Origin: JALZKA01 sp963715405
GTDB lineage: Bacteria; Actinomycetota; Thermoleophilia; Solirubrobacterales; 70-9
Direction of reading: 5' to 3'
Length of the DNA stretch: 64,000 nucleotides
Assembly (NCBI GenBank): GCA_963715405.1
Contig: OY970239.1
Coordinates: 496,001-560,000, forward strand
Made by a program: the position numbers and the translations under genes. Below, in pieces: positions 1 through 11,189 of this stretch (position 1 is the first letter of the stretch; the number at the start of each line of letters is the position of its first letter). Below the pieces are notes generated by a model that worked only from the letters and a program-made list of their open reading frames with translations, did not search any database and had not been told where the DNA came from.

Positions 1-125
1 TCGCGCGGCGTGCACTGCCACCGATGAACCAGACCCGGATAGCCCACGCCGAGCTCGGCGCCGAAGCAGGCATGATCGGAGCCGCGACACTAGCTATGGA
101 TCAGATCTCGGAGACCAGTGCCTGA
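1..125 (+). CDS. ROK-family sugar kinase (probable glucokinase), C-terminal fragment
   Basis: The frame is open from the window edge to a TGA at 123-125 and encodes about 40 residues. It contains AELGAEAGMIGAA, which resembles the C-terminal helix of ROK kinases such as actinobacterial glucokinase. ROK glucokinases phosphorylate cytoplasmic glucose using ATP. The ATP-binding and zinc motifs would lie upstream of the window. The stop overlaps the ATG of rsmI by one base, so the two are probably cotranscribed. With so short a piece, the substrate cannot be judged. Confidence 0.6.
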   Translation, partial: ARRALPPMNQTRIAHAELGAEAGMIGAATLAMDQISETSA

Positions 126-952
126 TGCCCGGCCGCCTCATCGTCTGCCCGACCCCGATCGGGAACATGGACGACTTCACGGAGCGAGTTAAGGTCGCCC
201 TCTCGGAGGCCGACATCGTCGCTTGCGAGGACACGCGTCGCACCGGGCTCCTGTTCGAGCGGCTGGGGCTCGCCCGCCCGCGTCTGGTCTCCAACCACGA
301 GGGCAACGAGTCCGAGCGAGCCCGCCAGCTCGTCGGCGCGATCGAGCGGGGCGCGAAGGTGGCCCTGATCTCCGACTCCGGCACGCCGGCGGTCTCCGAT
401 CCCGGATACCGCCTGATCAACGCCTGCATCGACCGCTCGATCGACGTCGAGGTCCTTCCCGGCCCGTCGGCGGTGGTCACCGCACTGGTCGCCTCGGGCC
501 TGCCGTCCGACCGCTGGCGTTTCGAGGGCTTTCTGCCGCGCCGGGCGGGAGCGCTCGAGGGCGTTCTCGGCGGCGGGCAGACGGTGGTGGCCTTCGAATC
601 CCCGCGTCGCCTGCCCGAATCGCTCGCCGCCCTGGCGGCGCTGGCTCCGGACCGGCCGGCGGCCGTCTGCCGCGAGCTCACGAAGATGCACGAAGAGGTC
701 GTGCGCGGCACGCTTGCCGAGCTCTCCCGCAGCTTTCGCGGCGACGTGAAGGGCGAAATCGTGGTTGTGATCGGGCCGGCATCTGCAGCGAGCGGGTCTT
801 CGCCGGACATCGCATTCGCCGTCGACGCTCTGCGGCGGCTCGTCCAGTCCGGCGCCCGCCCCCGCGCGGCCGCGGGCGTCGTCGCAGCGCTGACCGGCAC
901 CCGGGCGAACGAGCTCTATACCGCTCTGACAGGCCGCGAGCCGCGCGAGTAA
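125..952 (+). CDS. rsmI: 16S rRNA (cytidine-1402-2'-O)-methyltransferase RsmI
   Basis: A 275-residue protein of normal family length. It carries the tetrapyrrole-methylase-fold motifs of RsmI: CPTPIGN (8-14), ACEDTRRT (33-40), NHEGNE (57-62), SDSGTPAVSDPG (84-95), GPSAVVTALVASGLP (113-127) and FEGFLPRR (133-140). It methylates the ribose 2'-O of C1402 in the decoding centre using S-adenosylmethionine. The ATG overlaps the preceding kinase stop (TGATG), implying translational coupling. The frame is intact, unlike the genes that follow. Confidence 0.95.
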   Translation: MPGRLIVCPTPIGNMDDFTERVKVALSEADIVACEDTRRTGLLFERLGLARPRLVSNHEGNESERARQLVGAIERGAKVALISDSGTPAVSDPGYRLINACIDRSIDVEVLPGPSAVVTALVASGLPSDRWRFEGFLPRRAGALEGVLGGGQTVVAFESPRRLPESLAALAALAPDRPAAVCRELTKMHEEVVRGTLAELSRSFRGDVKGEIVVVIGPASAASGSSPDIAFAVDALRRLVQSGARPRAAAGVVAALTGTRANELYTALTGREPRE

Positions 953-1175
953 CGTCCCCCGGACTTGCCGCAGAAGTAGGAAAACCCTCAAATCGAGGCG
1001 CTCCCATCGCATTAGGCCCTGATTAAGCATCAGCCGCACGTCCATGCCGCGATGCCCCCGGCGCCCAACGGAGGGCTACGATCAGCCTGAGGAGTTTGGC
1101 CGGACATCAGGACTCGGGATGAGTTCTGAGAACGCGGCTGGGAAGGATCGATGGCGGAAAAGTGAGTAGAACTCG

Positions 1176-2620
1176 GTGAACTCCGGCACGCCGAGCGACG
1201 CAACGCCCAAGCGGCGCTACGCCCTTGCCCGCGTTCTTGCGGTGGGCGCGCTCCTCGCTGGGGTCGCATGGGTTGTCGTCATGTTCTTCGGCGACGGAGG
1301 CGGGCGCCAGTACAAGCTTCTCTTCGAGACAGGGGGCCAGCTCGTCCAGGGCAACGAAGTGCTCGTGGCCGGCCAGAAGGTCGGCACGATCGACTCGCTC
1401 GATCTCACGGACGACGGGCAGGCCGGAGATCTCGATCTCGACGGACCGGCCCTTGACCGAAGGCACGACCGCTCAGATCCGCGCCACGTCCCTGTCGGGC
1501 ATCGCGAACCGCTACATCGCGCTGCAAATGGGCCCGAGCGACCGAGGAGATCCCGAGGCGGCTCGACCATCACAGCCGACGCGACGACCTCCCCGGTGGA
1601 CATCGATCAGCTCTTCTCGATCTTCGATGAGGAGACGAGGGAATCGCTTCAGGACGTCATCAAGGGACAAGCCGCCATCTACGCGGGAGACCCCGAGGCT
1701 TCGCGCGAGGCTTATAAGTACCTCGCGCCCGGCCTTCAGTCCACCGAGCGATTCCTGGCCGAGCTCACGGACGACCAGGCCGCGCTGTCGCAGTTCCTCC
1801 AATCGGGCTCGCAGGTGCTCGGCGCGGTCGCCGAGCGCCGCGACGACCTGTCCGCTCTGACCGAGAACGCCAACTCCGCGCTTTCGGCGATCGCCGCTGA
1901 GTCTGAGTCGCTCGACCAGGCGCTGAGCGTGTCTGCCGCCGACCATGCGCCAGGCGAACACGACGTTCGTCAACCTGCGCGCCGCTCTGGACGACGTCGA
2001 CGTGCTCGTCGAGACGGCGAAGCCGGCGACCAAAGACCTTGCGCCCTTCCTTCGCGACCTGCGACCGTTTGCGGCAAGGCGGTCCCGGTCCTCGCAGACC
2101 TCTCAGCCACGGTGGCGGTCGACGGTCCCTCGAACGACCTGACCGATGCCCTGCTTCTCTTGCCCGAGCTTGAACGCCGCGCCGCGATAACGCGCGAAGA
2201 GGGCATCGACGCGATGGACGTCTCCGAGGCGAACATCGAGGTCACGCGCGCAGTACAGCCCTGACCTGATGGCGCTCGTCAGCACGCCTGGGCCAAGTTC
2301 TGGGCTACTACTCGGCCGACGGCCACTACGCCCGGACGATGCCGGTCATGAACGTCTTCGCGTACGACAACGCCTCGGACCAGCTCAAGCCGACGTACAA
2401 CCAGCCCGAGCAGCAGTACGACTTCTACAGCCCGGGCTACAGCGCCGACGGAACCGCTGATGAGTCCCAGTGGTTCCGCCCGTTCGGCTTCCAGCGCTGC
2501 CCGGGCACCGCCTCACAGCCCGCCGAGGACGGCTCGACGCCTTTCAACGAGGGCTTCTCGCCGCCTGACGACTGCGATCCGAGTGCCGTAATCCCCGAAG
2601 ACTCGGTGACCGCTCCATGA
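1176..2620 (+). pseudogene. MCE-family protein 1 (MceA position), frame broken by several indels
   Basis: The GTG-started frame opens with a single membrane segment (ARVLAVGALLAGVAWVVVMFF) and the MCE domain (YKLLFETGGQLVQGNEVLVAGQKVGTID). The family sequence continues only by changing frame near 1430, 1550, 1935, 2080 and 2255-2290. Near 1430, for example, GCCGGAG probably stands for GCCGAG. Conserved text such as VDIDQLFSIFDEETRESLQ and RQANTTFVNLRAALDDVDVL lies in different frames. The stop at 2618-2620 overlaps the next ATG. MCE proteins form hexameric periplasmic lipid shuttles served by an ABC permease. The breaks look like sequence errors rather than decay, because the pieces keep good MCE sequence. 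Confidence 0.8.
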
Positions 2621-4008
2621 GGCGCCTCCTCGGTATCTCCGTCGTCCTCGTTGCCGCCGCGGCGCTTGTTCGTGGCCGGCTCGGGCGCCCGGGAAGACAG
2701 CGGCGACGAGTACCTGGTTCGCGCCTACTTCGACAACGCGAGCTTCCTCGTCGTGGACGAGGAGGTTCGCATCGCAGGCGCCAAGGTGGGCGAGATCGCC
2801 GAGGTAGGCGTCAGCCTCGACGGCGAGGCGCGTTCACGCCGACGGCTCGGACGAGCCCGGCAAGGCGATCGTCGTGATGCGGATCACCGACCCGGGCTTT
2901 CAGGACTGGCGCGAGGACGCCTCCTGCCTGGTTCGCCCGCAGTCGCTCCTCGGCGAGAAGTTCGTCGAGTGCCAGGCGACCCAGCCGCGCGCGCCGGGCA
3001 CCGATCCGCCGCCTGAGCTGGAGGTAATCCAGGAGGGCGAGCCCGGCGAGGGCCAGCGCTTCCTCCCGGTCGAGAACAACGGCAAGGCAGTCGACCTCGA
3101 CCTGATCAACAACATCATGCGCGAGCCCTACCCGGACCGGTTCCGACTGATCCTGAACGAGCTCGGCATCGGCCTCGCGACCCGCGGCGAAGACCTCGAG
3201 GAGATCATCGTGCGCGGCAACCCGGCGCTGCGCGAGACGAACGAGCTCCTGGCGCTGCTCAAGGGACAGACCGAGACGCTCAACAACCTCGCCGAAGACG
3301 GTTCCGCTGCGCTCGAGCCTCTCGCCAGGGAGCGCGAGCACCTCACGGGCTTCATCAACAACGCGACGGTTGCCGGCCAGGCGACCGCCGAGCGCGACGG
3401 AAGAGCTCGAAGCGGGCTTCCAGCAGATGCCCGCCTTCTTCCGCGAGCTCCGCCTGACCATGATCGAGCTCGAAGGACTTCTCCGAGCAGGCGACGCCGG
3501 TCATCTCGCGGACCTGAGGAACGCGGCGCCCGAGCTCACCCGCTCGACCGAGGCGCTCGGGCCGTTCTCGCGCGCAGCGCGTGAAGCGTTGATCTCGCTC
3601 GGCGCGAACGCGGAGACAGCTCGCGAAGACCTGGTCGTCTCTAAACCCGTGGTCCGGGACATCGGCCTCCTCGCGGGCAACGCGAGGTCGACGGCGACGC
3701 GCCTCCGGCAGCTCCTCACCGACTTCCGCGAGAACGCCGGGCTCGAGAACCTGATGCGCTTCTTCTTCTTCGCTACCGGCGCCACCAACGGGTTCGACTC
3801 CTTCGGTCACTTCATGCGTGCGGTCGTCCCGGTCAACAACTGCTTCGAGTACAACGTGACGGAACGAGCGGGCTTGCCGACGCTGACTTCACCACGGACT
3901 CCGGCGCGCCTCGAAGCCAGGCAGCCACGTTCGACGCTCAGCGGGTATCTCTACGAGCCGATCGACGCCACGGAGACCGAAGGCGAAGAGGAAGCCGCCG
4001 AGCAATGA
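2617..4008 (+). pseudogene. MCE-family protein 2 (MceB position), frame broken by indels
   Basis: Starts at ATG 2617, overlapping the previous stop (ATGA). It has an N-terminal membrane segment (LLGISVVLVAAAALV) and an MCE domain (YFDNASFLVVDEEVRIAGAKVGEI). Frame changes are needed near 2650, 2830, 3395 and 3870. The stretch 2840-3390 reads cleanly (ITDPGFQDWREDASCLV to GFINNATVAGQATAE). The C-terminal end is uncertain: one frame stops at 4008, and another runs on into the upstream region of the next gene. It belongs to the same six-gene lipid-transport cluster. Confidence 0.75.
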
Positions 4009-4114
4009 CCCGGTGGCGCCGGATCCAGCGGTACAGCCCGATCCCCCGGCCGCCCCCGAGACCTCGGAGCGCGATCAGCGCACGGTCCTCGACTTCCTGA
4101 TCGGAGGAGTCCCG

Positions 4115-5541
4115 ATGAGGCGAAACGTCGGCACCACGCTCGCCGCAAGCCCGACGATGGTCGGCGCCGATCACTGTTCTGATCGCCGTCGTGGCGGTCT
4201 TCCTCGCCTACAACGCGAACTCGGGCCTGCCGTTCGTGCCCACCTACAACATCTCGGCCGAGGTGCCGAGCGCGAACTCGCTCGTCCCCGGGCAACGAGG
4301 TGAGGATCGGCGGCGTCCGCGTCGGCGTCGTAAGCGACGTCGTTCCTGTCGCCCACGAAGACGGATCGGTTTCGGCGCGCTTCGATCTCACGCTCGACGA
4401 GGACGCGCGGCCGATCCCGGTCGATTCTGAGATCGTGATCAGGGCGCGTTCGGCCCTCGGCCTCCAGTACCTCCAGATCAACCGGGGCACGTCGGACGAG
4501 GGCTATGCGTCGGGCGCGGTGATCCCGGTGAGTCGGCCGTCCCCGAGCCCGTCGAGTTCGACGACGTGCTTTCGACCTTCGACGAGCCCACGCGTGACGC
4601 GATGCAGGCGAACCTCGTGGAGTTCGGCAACGCGCTCGCCGGCCGCGGCCTGGACCTGAACGCGGCGCTCGGGGCAACTCCCGGAGACGCTCGAGGTGCT
4701 CGAGCCGGTCGCCCGCAACCTGCGCGACCCCGAGACGCGGCCTCACTCGATTCTTCGACGCGCTGGCGGCGACGGCCGCAGAGGTCGCGCCGGTCGCCGA
4801 GGAGCAGGCGCAGATGTTCATCGAGCTCGAAACAACGTTCGGCGCCTTCGCGAACGTCGCGCGCCCGTACATCCAGGACACGATCTCCGAGACGCCCCCC
4901 ACGCTCGAGGTCGGTACGGATGCCCTGCCGACGATCCGGCCGTTCCTCGACAACAGCGCCCAACTATTCAACGACCTGAGCCGGGCGATCGATGCGCTCG
5001 AGAAGAACTCCGACGCGATCGCAGGCGCGCTCGAGGTCGGCGCGCCGATCCTGCGTCGCTCCGTCATTTTCAACAACCAGCTCGGCCCGACAGCCGCCGC
5101 GCTCCGATCGCTGAACGACGACGCGGGCGCCCGGGCCGGCATCGACCGGCTGCGCGAGACTCACGGACATCGTCAACCCGACCCTCGACTTCATCACCCC
5201 CGCACAGACCATCTGCAACTACGCCGCGATCCTCTTCGACAACCTCCAGAGCCTGTTCAGCCAGGGGATCGGGCCCGGCACCTGGCAGCGAGCCGAGGTG
5301 ATCATCGCTCCCGGTAGGCCCTGGCAACGAAGGCGAGCCGCGCCGCGAGTGCGCCGGCGAACGGCGGCGGCAACCTCGGCAACTTCCTCCACACGAACCC
5401 TTACCCGAACACCGCCGCGCCAGGCCAGGAGCAGGAGTGCGAGGCGGGGAACGAGACGTACATCATCGGCTCCAGCAGATCGGCAACGTGGCCGGCAACC
5501 AGGGCACCGACACGCGCGAAACGGTGGGGGCAACGCCATGA
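4115..5541 (+). pseudogene. MCE-family protein 3 (MceC position), frame broken by indels
   Basis: The proposed ATG at 4115 has a good Shine-Dalgarno GGAGGAG six bases upstream. The stitched product begins MRRNVGTTLAASPTMVGA, then a membrane segment (ITVLIAVVAVFLAYN) and an MCE domain (PGNEVRIGGVRVGVVSDV, IVIRARSALGLQYLQI). Frame changes are seen near 4170, 4290, 4540, 4675, 4745, 5160 and after 5300. The C-terminus is Asn/Gly/Pro-rich (NPYPNTAAPGQEQECEAGNE). The stop at 5539-5541 overlaps the next ATG. As elsewhere in this block, conserved sequence survives across the breaks. Confidence 0.72.
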
Positions 5542-7085
5542 TCGGCAGACGTAAGCCACCGCCCGGCCAGCGAACCAGACGCAGTATGACCCGCGCGTCT
5601 GGGGCGCCAAGTATCGAGGCGCCGGGCCGATGCCGCTTGCGATCTTCTTCATCGTGCTGCTCGTCGTCGGCTCGTACCTGGCCTACACGAAGGACCTGCC
5701 GTTCGTCGGCGAGCGGGACCGAGATCAAGGCGACGTTCGAGAACGCAACGACGCTCCGGACGACCTCGCCGGTGCGGATCGCCGGCGTGAACGTCGGCGA
5801 GGTGACGGGCGTCGAGGCCGAGGGCGACAACGCCGAGGTGACGATGACGCTTAAGGACGAGGCGCTGCCCGATCCACGAGGACGCGATCGCGACGATCCG
5901 CCCCCGCCTCTTCCTGGAGGGCAACTTCTTCATCGACCTGAAGCCCGGCACGCCGTCCGCCGGCGAGTTGGACTCCGGCGAGCGAGATCCCGATCACCCA
6001 GACCTCGACGTCGGTCCAGATCGACGAGGTCCTCGCCGCGCTCCAGGGCGACACGCGCGAAGGCCTGAAGGGCCTCCTCGAGGGCTACGGGACGGCGCTT
6101 TCACTACCAGCCGACGGCGATCGACGACGTCGACCAGGAGCCCATCTCCAAGGGCAAGACGGGCGCCCAGGCGCTGGCTGACTCGCTTCGCTACGGCGGC
6201 CCCGCGGGCCGCGACACGGCGATCGTGAACGACGCGCTGCGGGCGAGGCCTACGCGATCTTGCCGGCCTGATCAGCGCCCAGCGCGACGTCTTCAGGGAG
6301 CTCGGGACGCGTCGAGGCGGACCTTCAGGGCGTCATCACCGCGTTCAACACGACGGCCGGTGCGCTGGCCGAGGAGCAGGACAACGTGCGAGCGACGATC
6401 CGCGAGCTCGGCCCCACGCTCGAGGCCGCCCGGCCCGTCGCTCGCGAACCTGGACAACGCGCTGCCGCCGCTTCGCGCTTACGTGCTGGCGCTCGAGCCC
6501 GGCGTGGCCGAGCTGCCCGACCTGCTTCGAGGCGGCCACTCCGTGGCTGGCCGCCGCTAACGAGCTTCTGGCCGACGACGCGCTCGGCGGCCTCGGCGAA
6601 GGAGCTTCGCTTGGGCGCCCCCGTCACCGCGCAGGCGACCACAGACGCGCTGCCCCTTGCTGGACGAGCTGTCCGAGCTCTCGCGCTGCGTGACCGACAA
6701 CCTCGATCCCGACCTTCGACACCGCGATCACGGTCGACCCGAACGTCCGGCGCAAGCGAGCAGCAGCCGGCCTACCTCGACTTCCTCAACTCGGCCGTGA
6801 ACACGGCGGGCGCGGCGGCGAACTTCGACGGCAACGGCTCGTTACCTGCGCGTGCAGACGGGCGGCGGCGACGAGCTGAGCCAGATGACCAACCCCACTC
6901 CGCGGACCATCCAGGGCAACCACATCCTCTTCGGCAGCCACGATCGAACCCAGCCAGACGGCACCCAGCCGCCGCTGCCGGCCGGCCAGACGCCGCCGCC
7001 GTTCGTGCTCGAACGAGCCTGCATGGAGTCCGCACCCGCGGACCTGAACGGCCCGCGTCGCGAGCGTCGGCGCCCCGCTTCCTGA
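5538..7085 (+). pseudogene. MCE-family protein 4 (MceD position), frame broken by indels
   Basis: ATG 5538 overlaps the previous stop. The N-terminus reads YDPRVWGAKYRGAGP before a membrane segment (LAIFFIVLLVVGSYLAYTKDLPF), a layout common in actinobacterial MCE proteins. The MCE domain follows (TEIKATFENATTLRTTSPVRIAG, RLFLEGNFFIDLKPG), then the coiled region beginning SVQIDEVLAALQGDTREGLKGL. At least ten frame changes are needed, the densest in the cluster. It stops at 7085, 12 bases before the next gene. Confidence 0.72.
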
Positions 7086-7097
7086 GGTGTCACCTCC

Positions 7098-8445
7098 ATG
7101 AGGCGCGCGATCCGAGAGCACGCGAAGGAAGTCGTCGCGATCCTGGCGCTGATCGTCTTCGGCCTGGCGACGACCGGGCTACATCCTGGCCAACCAGCAG
7201 GCGCCATACCCCTCGTGGATCCCGATCCTCGGCGAGGACACGTTCGAGCTCAAGGCCGATCTCGAGACGGCGCAGGCGATCACACCGGGCCAGGGGCAGA
7301 CGGTGAACGTCGCCGGGATCAAGGTCGGCGACATCACCGACGTCGACCTGGAAGACGGCCACGCCGTGGTCTCGATGCTGATCGAGGACCGCTACGCCGG
7401 CCTGATCAAGGAACGACGCGACCGTGCTCGTCAGGCCTCGCACGGGCCTTCAGGACATGACCCTCGAGGTCGACCCGGGCACGCCTGAGGCCGATCCGAT
7501 GGAAGAGGGCGACATGATCCCGCTCGCCTCGACCGAGCGCAACGTGAACCCCGGACGAGTTCCTCGCGGCGCTCGACGGCGATACCCGCGACTACCTCAA
7601 GCTGCTCATCCAGGGCGGCTCGCGAGGGCCTGGCCGGGCAACGGCGAGGAGGCCTCGGCGGTCTTCCGCCGGTTCTCGCCGCTCGCGAAGTACCTGGCGC
7701 AGCTGAACGGCGCCCTCGCCGAGCGCGACGATGCGATCCGCGCTCGATCACCTCGTTCAAGGAGGTCTCGGAGGCGCTCGGCGGCTCCGACACGCGCCTG
7801 GCGGAGTTCGTCTCGTCCTCGAACGACGTCCTCTCCGCCTTCGCTCGCCAGGAGGCCTCTCTCCGGGCGACATTCCAGGAGCTGCCAGGAGCGCTGACGG
7901 CGACGCGCGAGGCGGTCATCTCAGGCGATGTCTTCGCGCAGGAGCTCGGCCCCGCGGCGACCGCGCTCCTCCCGTCGGCCAAGGCGCTGAAGCCCGCGCT
8001 CGAGGAGACGTATCCCTTCTTCCGCGACACCGATCGAGCCGATCCGCGAGCAGATCACGCCGTTCGCTCGCGACACCCAGCCCACCTTCGCGGAGCTCCG
8101 GGAGACGGCGACGAAGCTGAACGAGACCACACCGGCGACCGTCGGCGGCCTCAAGGAGCTCAACACGCCTGTTCAACGCGCTCGGCCTACAACCCGCCCG
8201 GCGCCGAGGAGGGCTACCTCTTCTGGGCCAACTGGCTCGGCCACAACGCGAATCAGACCTTCAACATCCAGGACGCGAGCGGCCCCGTCGCTCCGCGCGA
8301 TCCCGTTCAACTCCTGCCAGACCAACGGCCTCGCTCGCGCGGCACTGCTCAGTCGTTCCCATCCCTGCAGACACTGATCGAGGCGACCCGCATCCCCGAG
8401 CTCGACGAGATCTGCCCGCGTCGACCCGCTCTTCCCCCGAGATAG
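7098..8445 (+). pseudogene. MCE-family protein 5 (MceE position), frame broken by indels
   Basis: Starts at ATG 7098 (MRRAIREHAKEVVAILAL), with one membrane segment followed by an MCE domain (DTFELKADLETAQAITPGQG, VNVAGIKVGDITDVDLEDGH). Frame changes occur near 7180, 7415, 7550, 7630, 7740, 8030 and 8165-8420. The coiled-coil region includes DEFLAALDGDTRDYLKLLIQ. A TAG at 8443-8445 directly abuts the next ATG. It is part of the same presumed lipid-transport hexamer. Confidence 0.72.
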
Positions 8446-9955
8446 ATGGAAACTCGCCCGCCAACAGCCATCCGCATCCTGATCGCCGTCGGCTTTGCGA
8501 TCTCGTGCTTCGCCCTGGCGCTGTTCTTGTGGGTCGCCTTCGGCGGGCCCGTCCCGCTTGGCCGCCGGAGGGCTATCGGTCCAGGTGCCGTTCGACGAGG
8601 CGACGCAGCTCGCCCAGGAGTCGGACGTCCGGATCTCCGGCGTCTCGGTCGGCAAGGTGAAGGGGATCGAGCTGAACGACGACGGCCTGGCCGAGGCGAC
8701 GATCGAGCTCGACTCTGCGTACGCTCCGATCCCGTCGGACACGCAGGCGACGCTTCGCCAGAAGACGCTCCTGGGTGAGACCTACGTCGAGCTCTCGCCG
8801 GGCTCGGAGGAGGCGCCGAGCCGCTGGAGGAGGGCGGCGACGCTCGCCGGCGGCTCAGGTCGCGGAGTCCGTCCAGATCGACGAGGTCTTCCGGACCTTC
8901 GACGAGCCGACCCGCGAGGCGTTCCAGGCGTGGATGCAGACCCAGGCGGCCGCGCTCAAGGGCCGCGGCCAGGACCTCTCGACCGCGATCGGCAGCCTCG
9001 AGCCGTTCGCGCGCCAGGCGGAGGAGGCGCTTCGCCTGCTCGACTCGGACGAGGCGGCGGTCCGCGGCTTCGTCTCGAACGGCGGCGAGGTCTTCGCCGC
9101 GCTCTCCGAGCGGCAGGGCCAGCTCTCGGGCCTGATCCGTGCCTCGCGCACGGTCTTTGAGACGACCGCCAACCGCAATGCGGAGCTCGAGGAGATCTTC
9201 CGGATCTTCCCGACCTTCCTCAGCGAGTCGCGCGCTCACGCTCGCGCGGCTCGAGGAGTTCGCGATCGACACCGATCCGCTCGTGACGCAGCTGCGCCCC
9301 GCGGCTCGCGAGCTGAGCCCGACGCTGCAGAGCCTCGGCGAAGCTGGCGCCCGACCTCGAGTCTTTCCTGATCGCGCTTCGACGACACCATCACGGCCAG
9401 CCGCGAAGGCCTGCCGGCGCTCCAGGGCTTGCTCGACGACGATCTGCGCCCGCTACTCGCGCGCATCGACCCGTACTTCGCCGACGTCAACGCCTTCCTC
9501 GAAACCGTCGGCCTCTACAGGGCTGAGCTGACCGCGCTCCTCGCGAACGGGGCCGCGGCCTCGAACGGGGTTCGTCAACGAGCGGTGAGGTCTTCAAGCA
9601 CCTGCGCACGTCCGCCGTGTTCGGCCCGCAGTCGCTCGCCGCGTACGACAACCGCCTGCGCGTCGATCGCTCGAACCCCTATCTCAAGCCGCTCGGCTAC
9701 CTCGACCTCGGACCGGATGGCCTTGATTCGTTCGAGACGCGCCACTGCGCGGCAGGCGACCAGGCGCTGCTCGACGACGGCGATGCCGGCGCCTTCCCCG
9801 GCGACCTCTATGACCGCCTGAAGCGCTTCGCCTTTTCGACGCAGAACGATTCGGACAACATCCCGGCGCCGCCTTGTACACAGCAGCCGGATTTCGACTC
9901 GATCGGCGAGAACCCCGAGCAGACCCAGTACCTTCATGTGAGGGAGAAGGAGTAG
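8446..9955 (+). pseudogene. MCE-family protein 6 (MceF position), frame broken by indels
   Basis: Starts at ATG 8446 (METRPPTAIRILIAVGF), with a membrane segment and then an MCE domain (QVPFDEATQLAQESDVRISG, SVGKVKGIELNDDGLAEATI). The helical region includes AESVQIDEVFRTFDEPTREAF. Frame changes are near 8560, 8820, 9230, 9350, 9380 and 9575. The last 330 bases read cleanly to a TAG at 9955 (ending YLHVREKE). It is the last of the six mce genes; no yrbE/mlaE-type permease or MlaF-type ATPase gene is seen next to the cluster. Confidence 0.75.
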
Positions 9956-10083
9956 GAATCGAGTCGATGCAGGGCATGCAAAAAGACTTACCCCGGAATC
10001 CACCGCAACAATCGGGCGCTGTCTCGGGTTAGAGGAGTATGTGGGAGAGGTTCACCCACGTATCGGATGGATCCATCAATCAC

Positions 10084-10101
10084 GCGGGTCGGGTAACCCG
10101 C
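10084..10101 (+). other. small hairpin between the mce cluster and the secreted-protein gene
   Basis: GCGGGT (10084-10089) can pair with ACCCGC (10096-10101). It lies upstream of a strong AGGAGG Shine-Dalgarno (10112-10117) that serves ATG 10124. The 9956-10123 gap holds nothing else I recognise. Confidence 0.35.
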
Positions 10102-10123
10102 AGGACCTTAAGAGGAGGAGTAG

Positions 10124-11060
10124 ATGCGCAAATCGCGCAACGCGCTCGTCGCGGCTCTGGCTTTCGGGACGGTGCTCGGCACCAGCTCGAATGCTTGGGC
10201 CGACGGCGGCGACAGACAACATCTCATCAATGGAGGCCGGCCTTTCGCCGAACGTTCAGAGAGCGGATCCGCCCGGAGTCGCGGCGCTCTCGGCACAGGT
10301 TCAGACGTTCGATGCCGACGAGGGTCCGTTGACCATCGTCGGCAAGGCGGCTGAGCAGGTCTTCCTGGATTTCGACAACGACATGGAGATCCTGCCGGCG
10401 GGTGCTTCGGCAACCGAGTGGGCGACGCGGCAGTGCACGGCGGCCGACTTCACGGTCGGATCGTTCGACTCCTCGAGCACGGCTCAGGTAGCGGACGCGT
10501 GCGGCGATGCAATTGTCGGCTCGGGCCAGGCTGAGGCGCTGCTTACCCTGCCTCCGCCGCACCGGCCTGATCAAGGCCGAGATGACGGTGACAGCGATCA
10601 ACGGACCCTGACGACTGAGGGGGGCCCCTGCGTCGCGCCCGCGCCGGGCCAAGGTGGACCCGATGGATGCGAGTACGAAGGTGGAAATCCGCAGATCATC
10701 CTCCACGCGTACAACCAGGGCCTCTCGTTCATCGAAACGGTCGAAGGTGAGATCCAGGACTCGCCGGCCGGCCTTGGGGCTGACTACGGCTCGCGCCTCG
10801 CCGTGAACAACGCACCGGACACCGCCGGCGACGCCGGTCGCTGATCCTGTTCAACTCGACGGTGGGCCGCAACGTTCTCGAGAGAGTCGACGCAGCCTGA
10901 CGGTGACGAGATCACGAAGCAGTTCCCGTACGTCAGGGCATCGTGCGAGGACGACTGACCGCCGACGGTGGCCTCGAGTACGACTTCCAGTGGCGAGTGG
11001 GTCTACGACGATGGCACCACGGACACGGACACGAACAAGCAGAAGTGCGCGAACCCGTAA
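10124..11060 (+). pseudogene. secreted protein of unknown function, frame broken by indels
   Basis: ATG 10124 follows a strong AGGAGG and gives a clear signal peptide (MRKSRNALVAALAFGTVLG, with ANAW/DGG-like cleavage context). The mature part reads in other frames: GLSPNVQRADPPGVAALSAQ, LTIVGKAAEQVFLDFDNDME, then a C-terminus ending DDGTTDTDTNKQKCANP at TAA 11058-11060. Frame changes are needed near 10210, 10560, 10600, 10840-10900 and 10990. I recognise no family. A TSPVSQP-style surface domain cannot be claimed. The terminator just downstream supports this 3' end. Confidence 0.6.
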
Positions 11061-11075
11061 CGAAGCTAATGGTGA

Positions 11076-11125
11076 TGCCCTTCGGGGCACAAGGTTGAAA
11101 AGGGCGACCTTCGGGCGCCCTTTTC
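11076..11125 (+). terminator. tandem hairpins including an intrinsic terminator
   Basis: TGCCC/GGGCA around a TTCG loop (11076-11089) is followed by a perfect 10-bp stem, GAAAAGGGCG (11097-11106) with CGCCCTTTTC (11116-11125), loop of nine bases. The T-rich 3' arm makes this a good terminator for the secreted-protein gene (and would also work in reverse). Confidence 0.8.
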
Positions 11126-11177
11126 TGTTGGCCTGAGAGTGCGGTCTCGGGCTTGCCCCTTCGGTCCTCGCTCGACA

Positions 11178-11183
11178 TATGCT
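11178..11183 (+). promoter_or_regulatory. -10 box TATGCT, leaderless metG
   Basis: TATGCT ends six bases before GTG 11190. This fits a TANNNT actinobacterial -10 placing the transcript start at the start codon. Confidence 0.55.
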
Positions 11184-11189
11184 CGGCGC

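Noticed and set aside
1119..1169. A 16-codon frame upstream of the first mce gene as a leader peptide
   Set aside because: No ribosome site, no codon signal, and it lies next to the error-prone region.
1176..9955. Programmed frameshifting as an explanation for the broken mce frames
   Set aside because: Shifts are too many, go in both directions, lack a common slippery site, and also hit metG.
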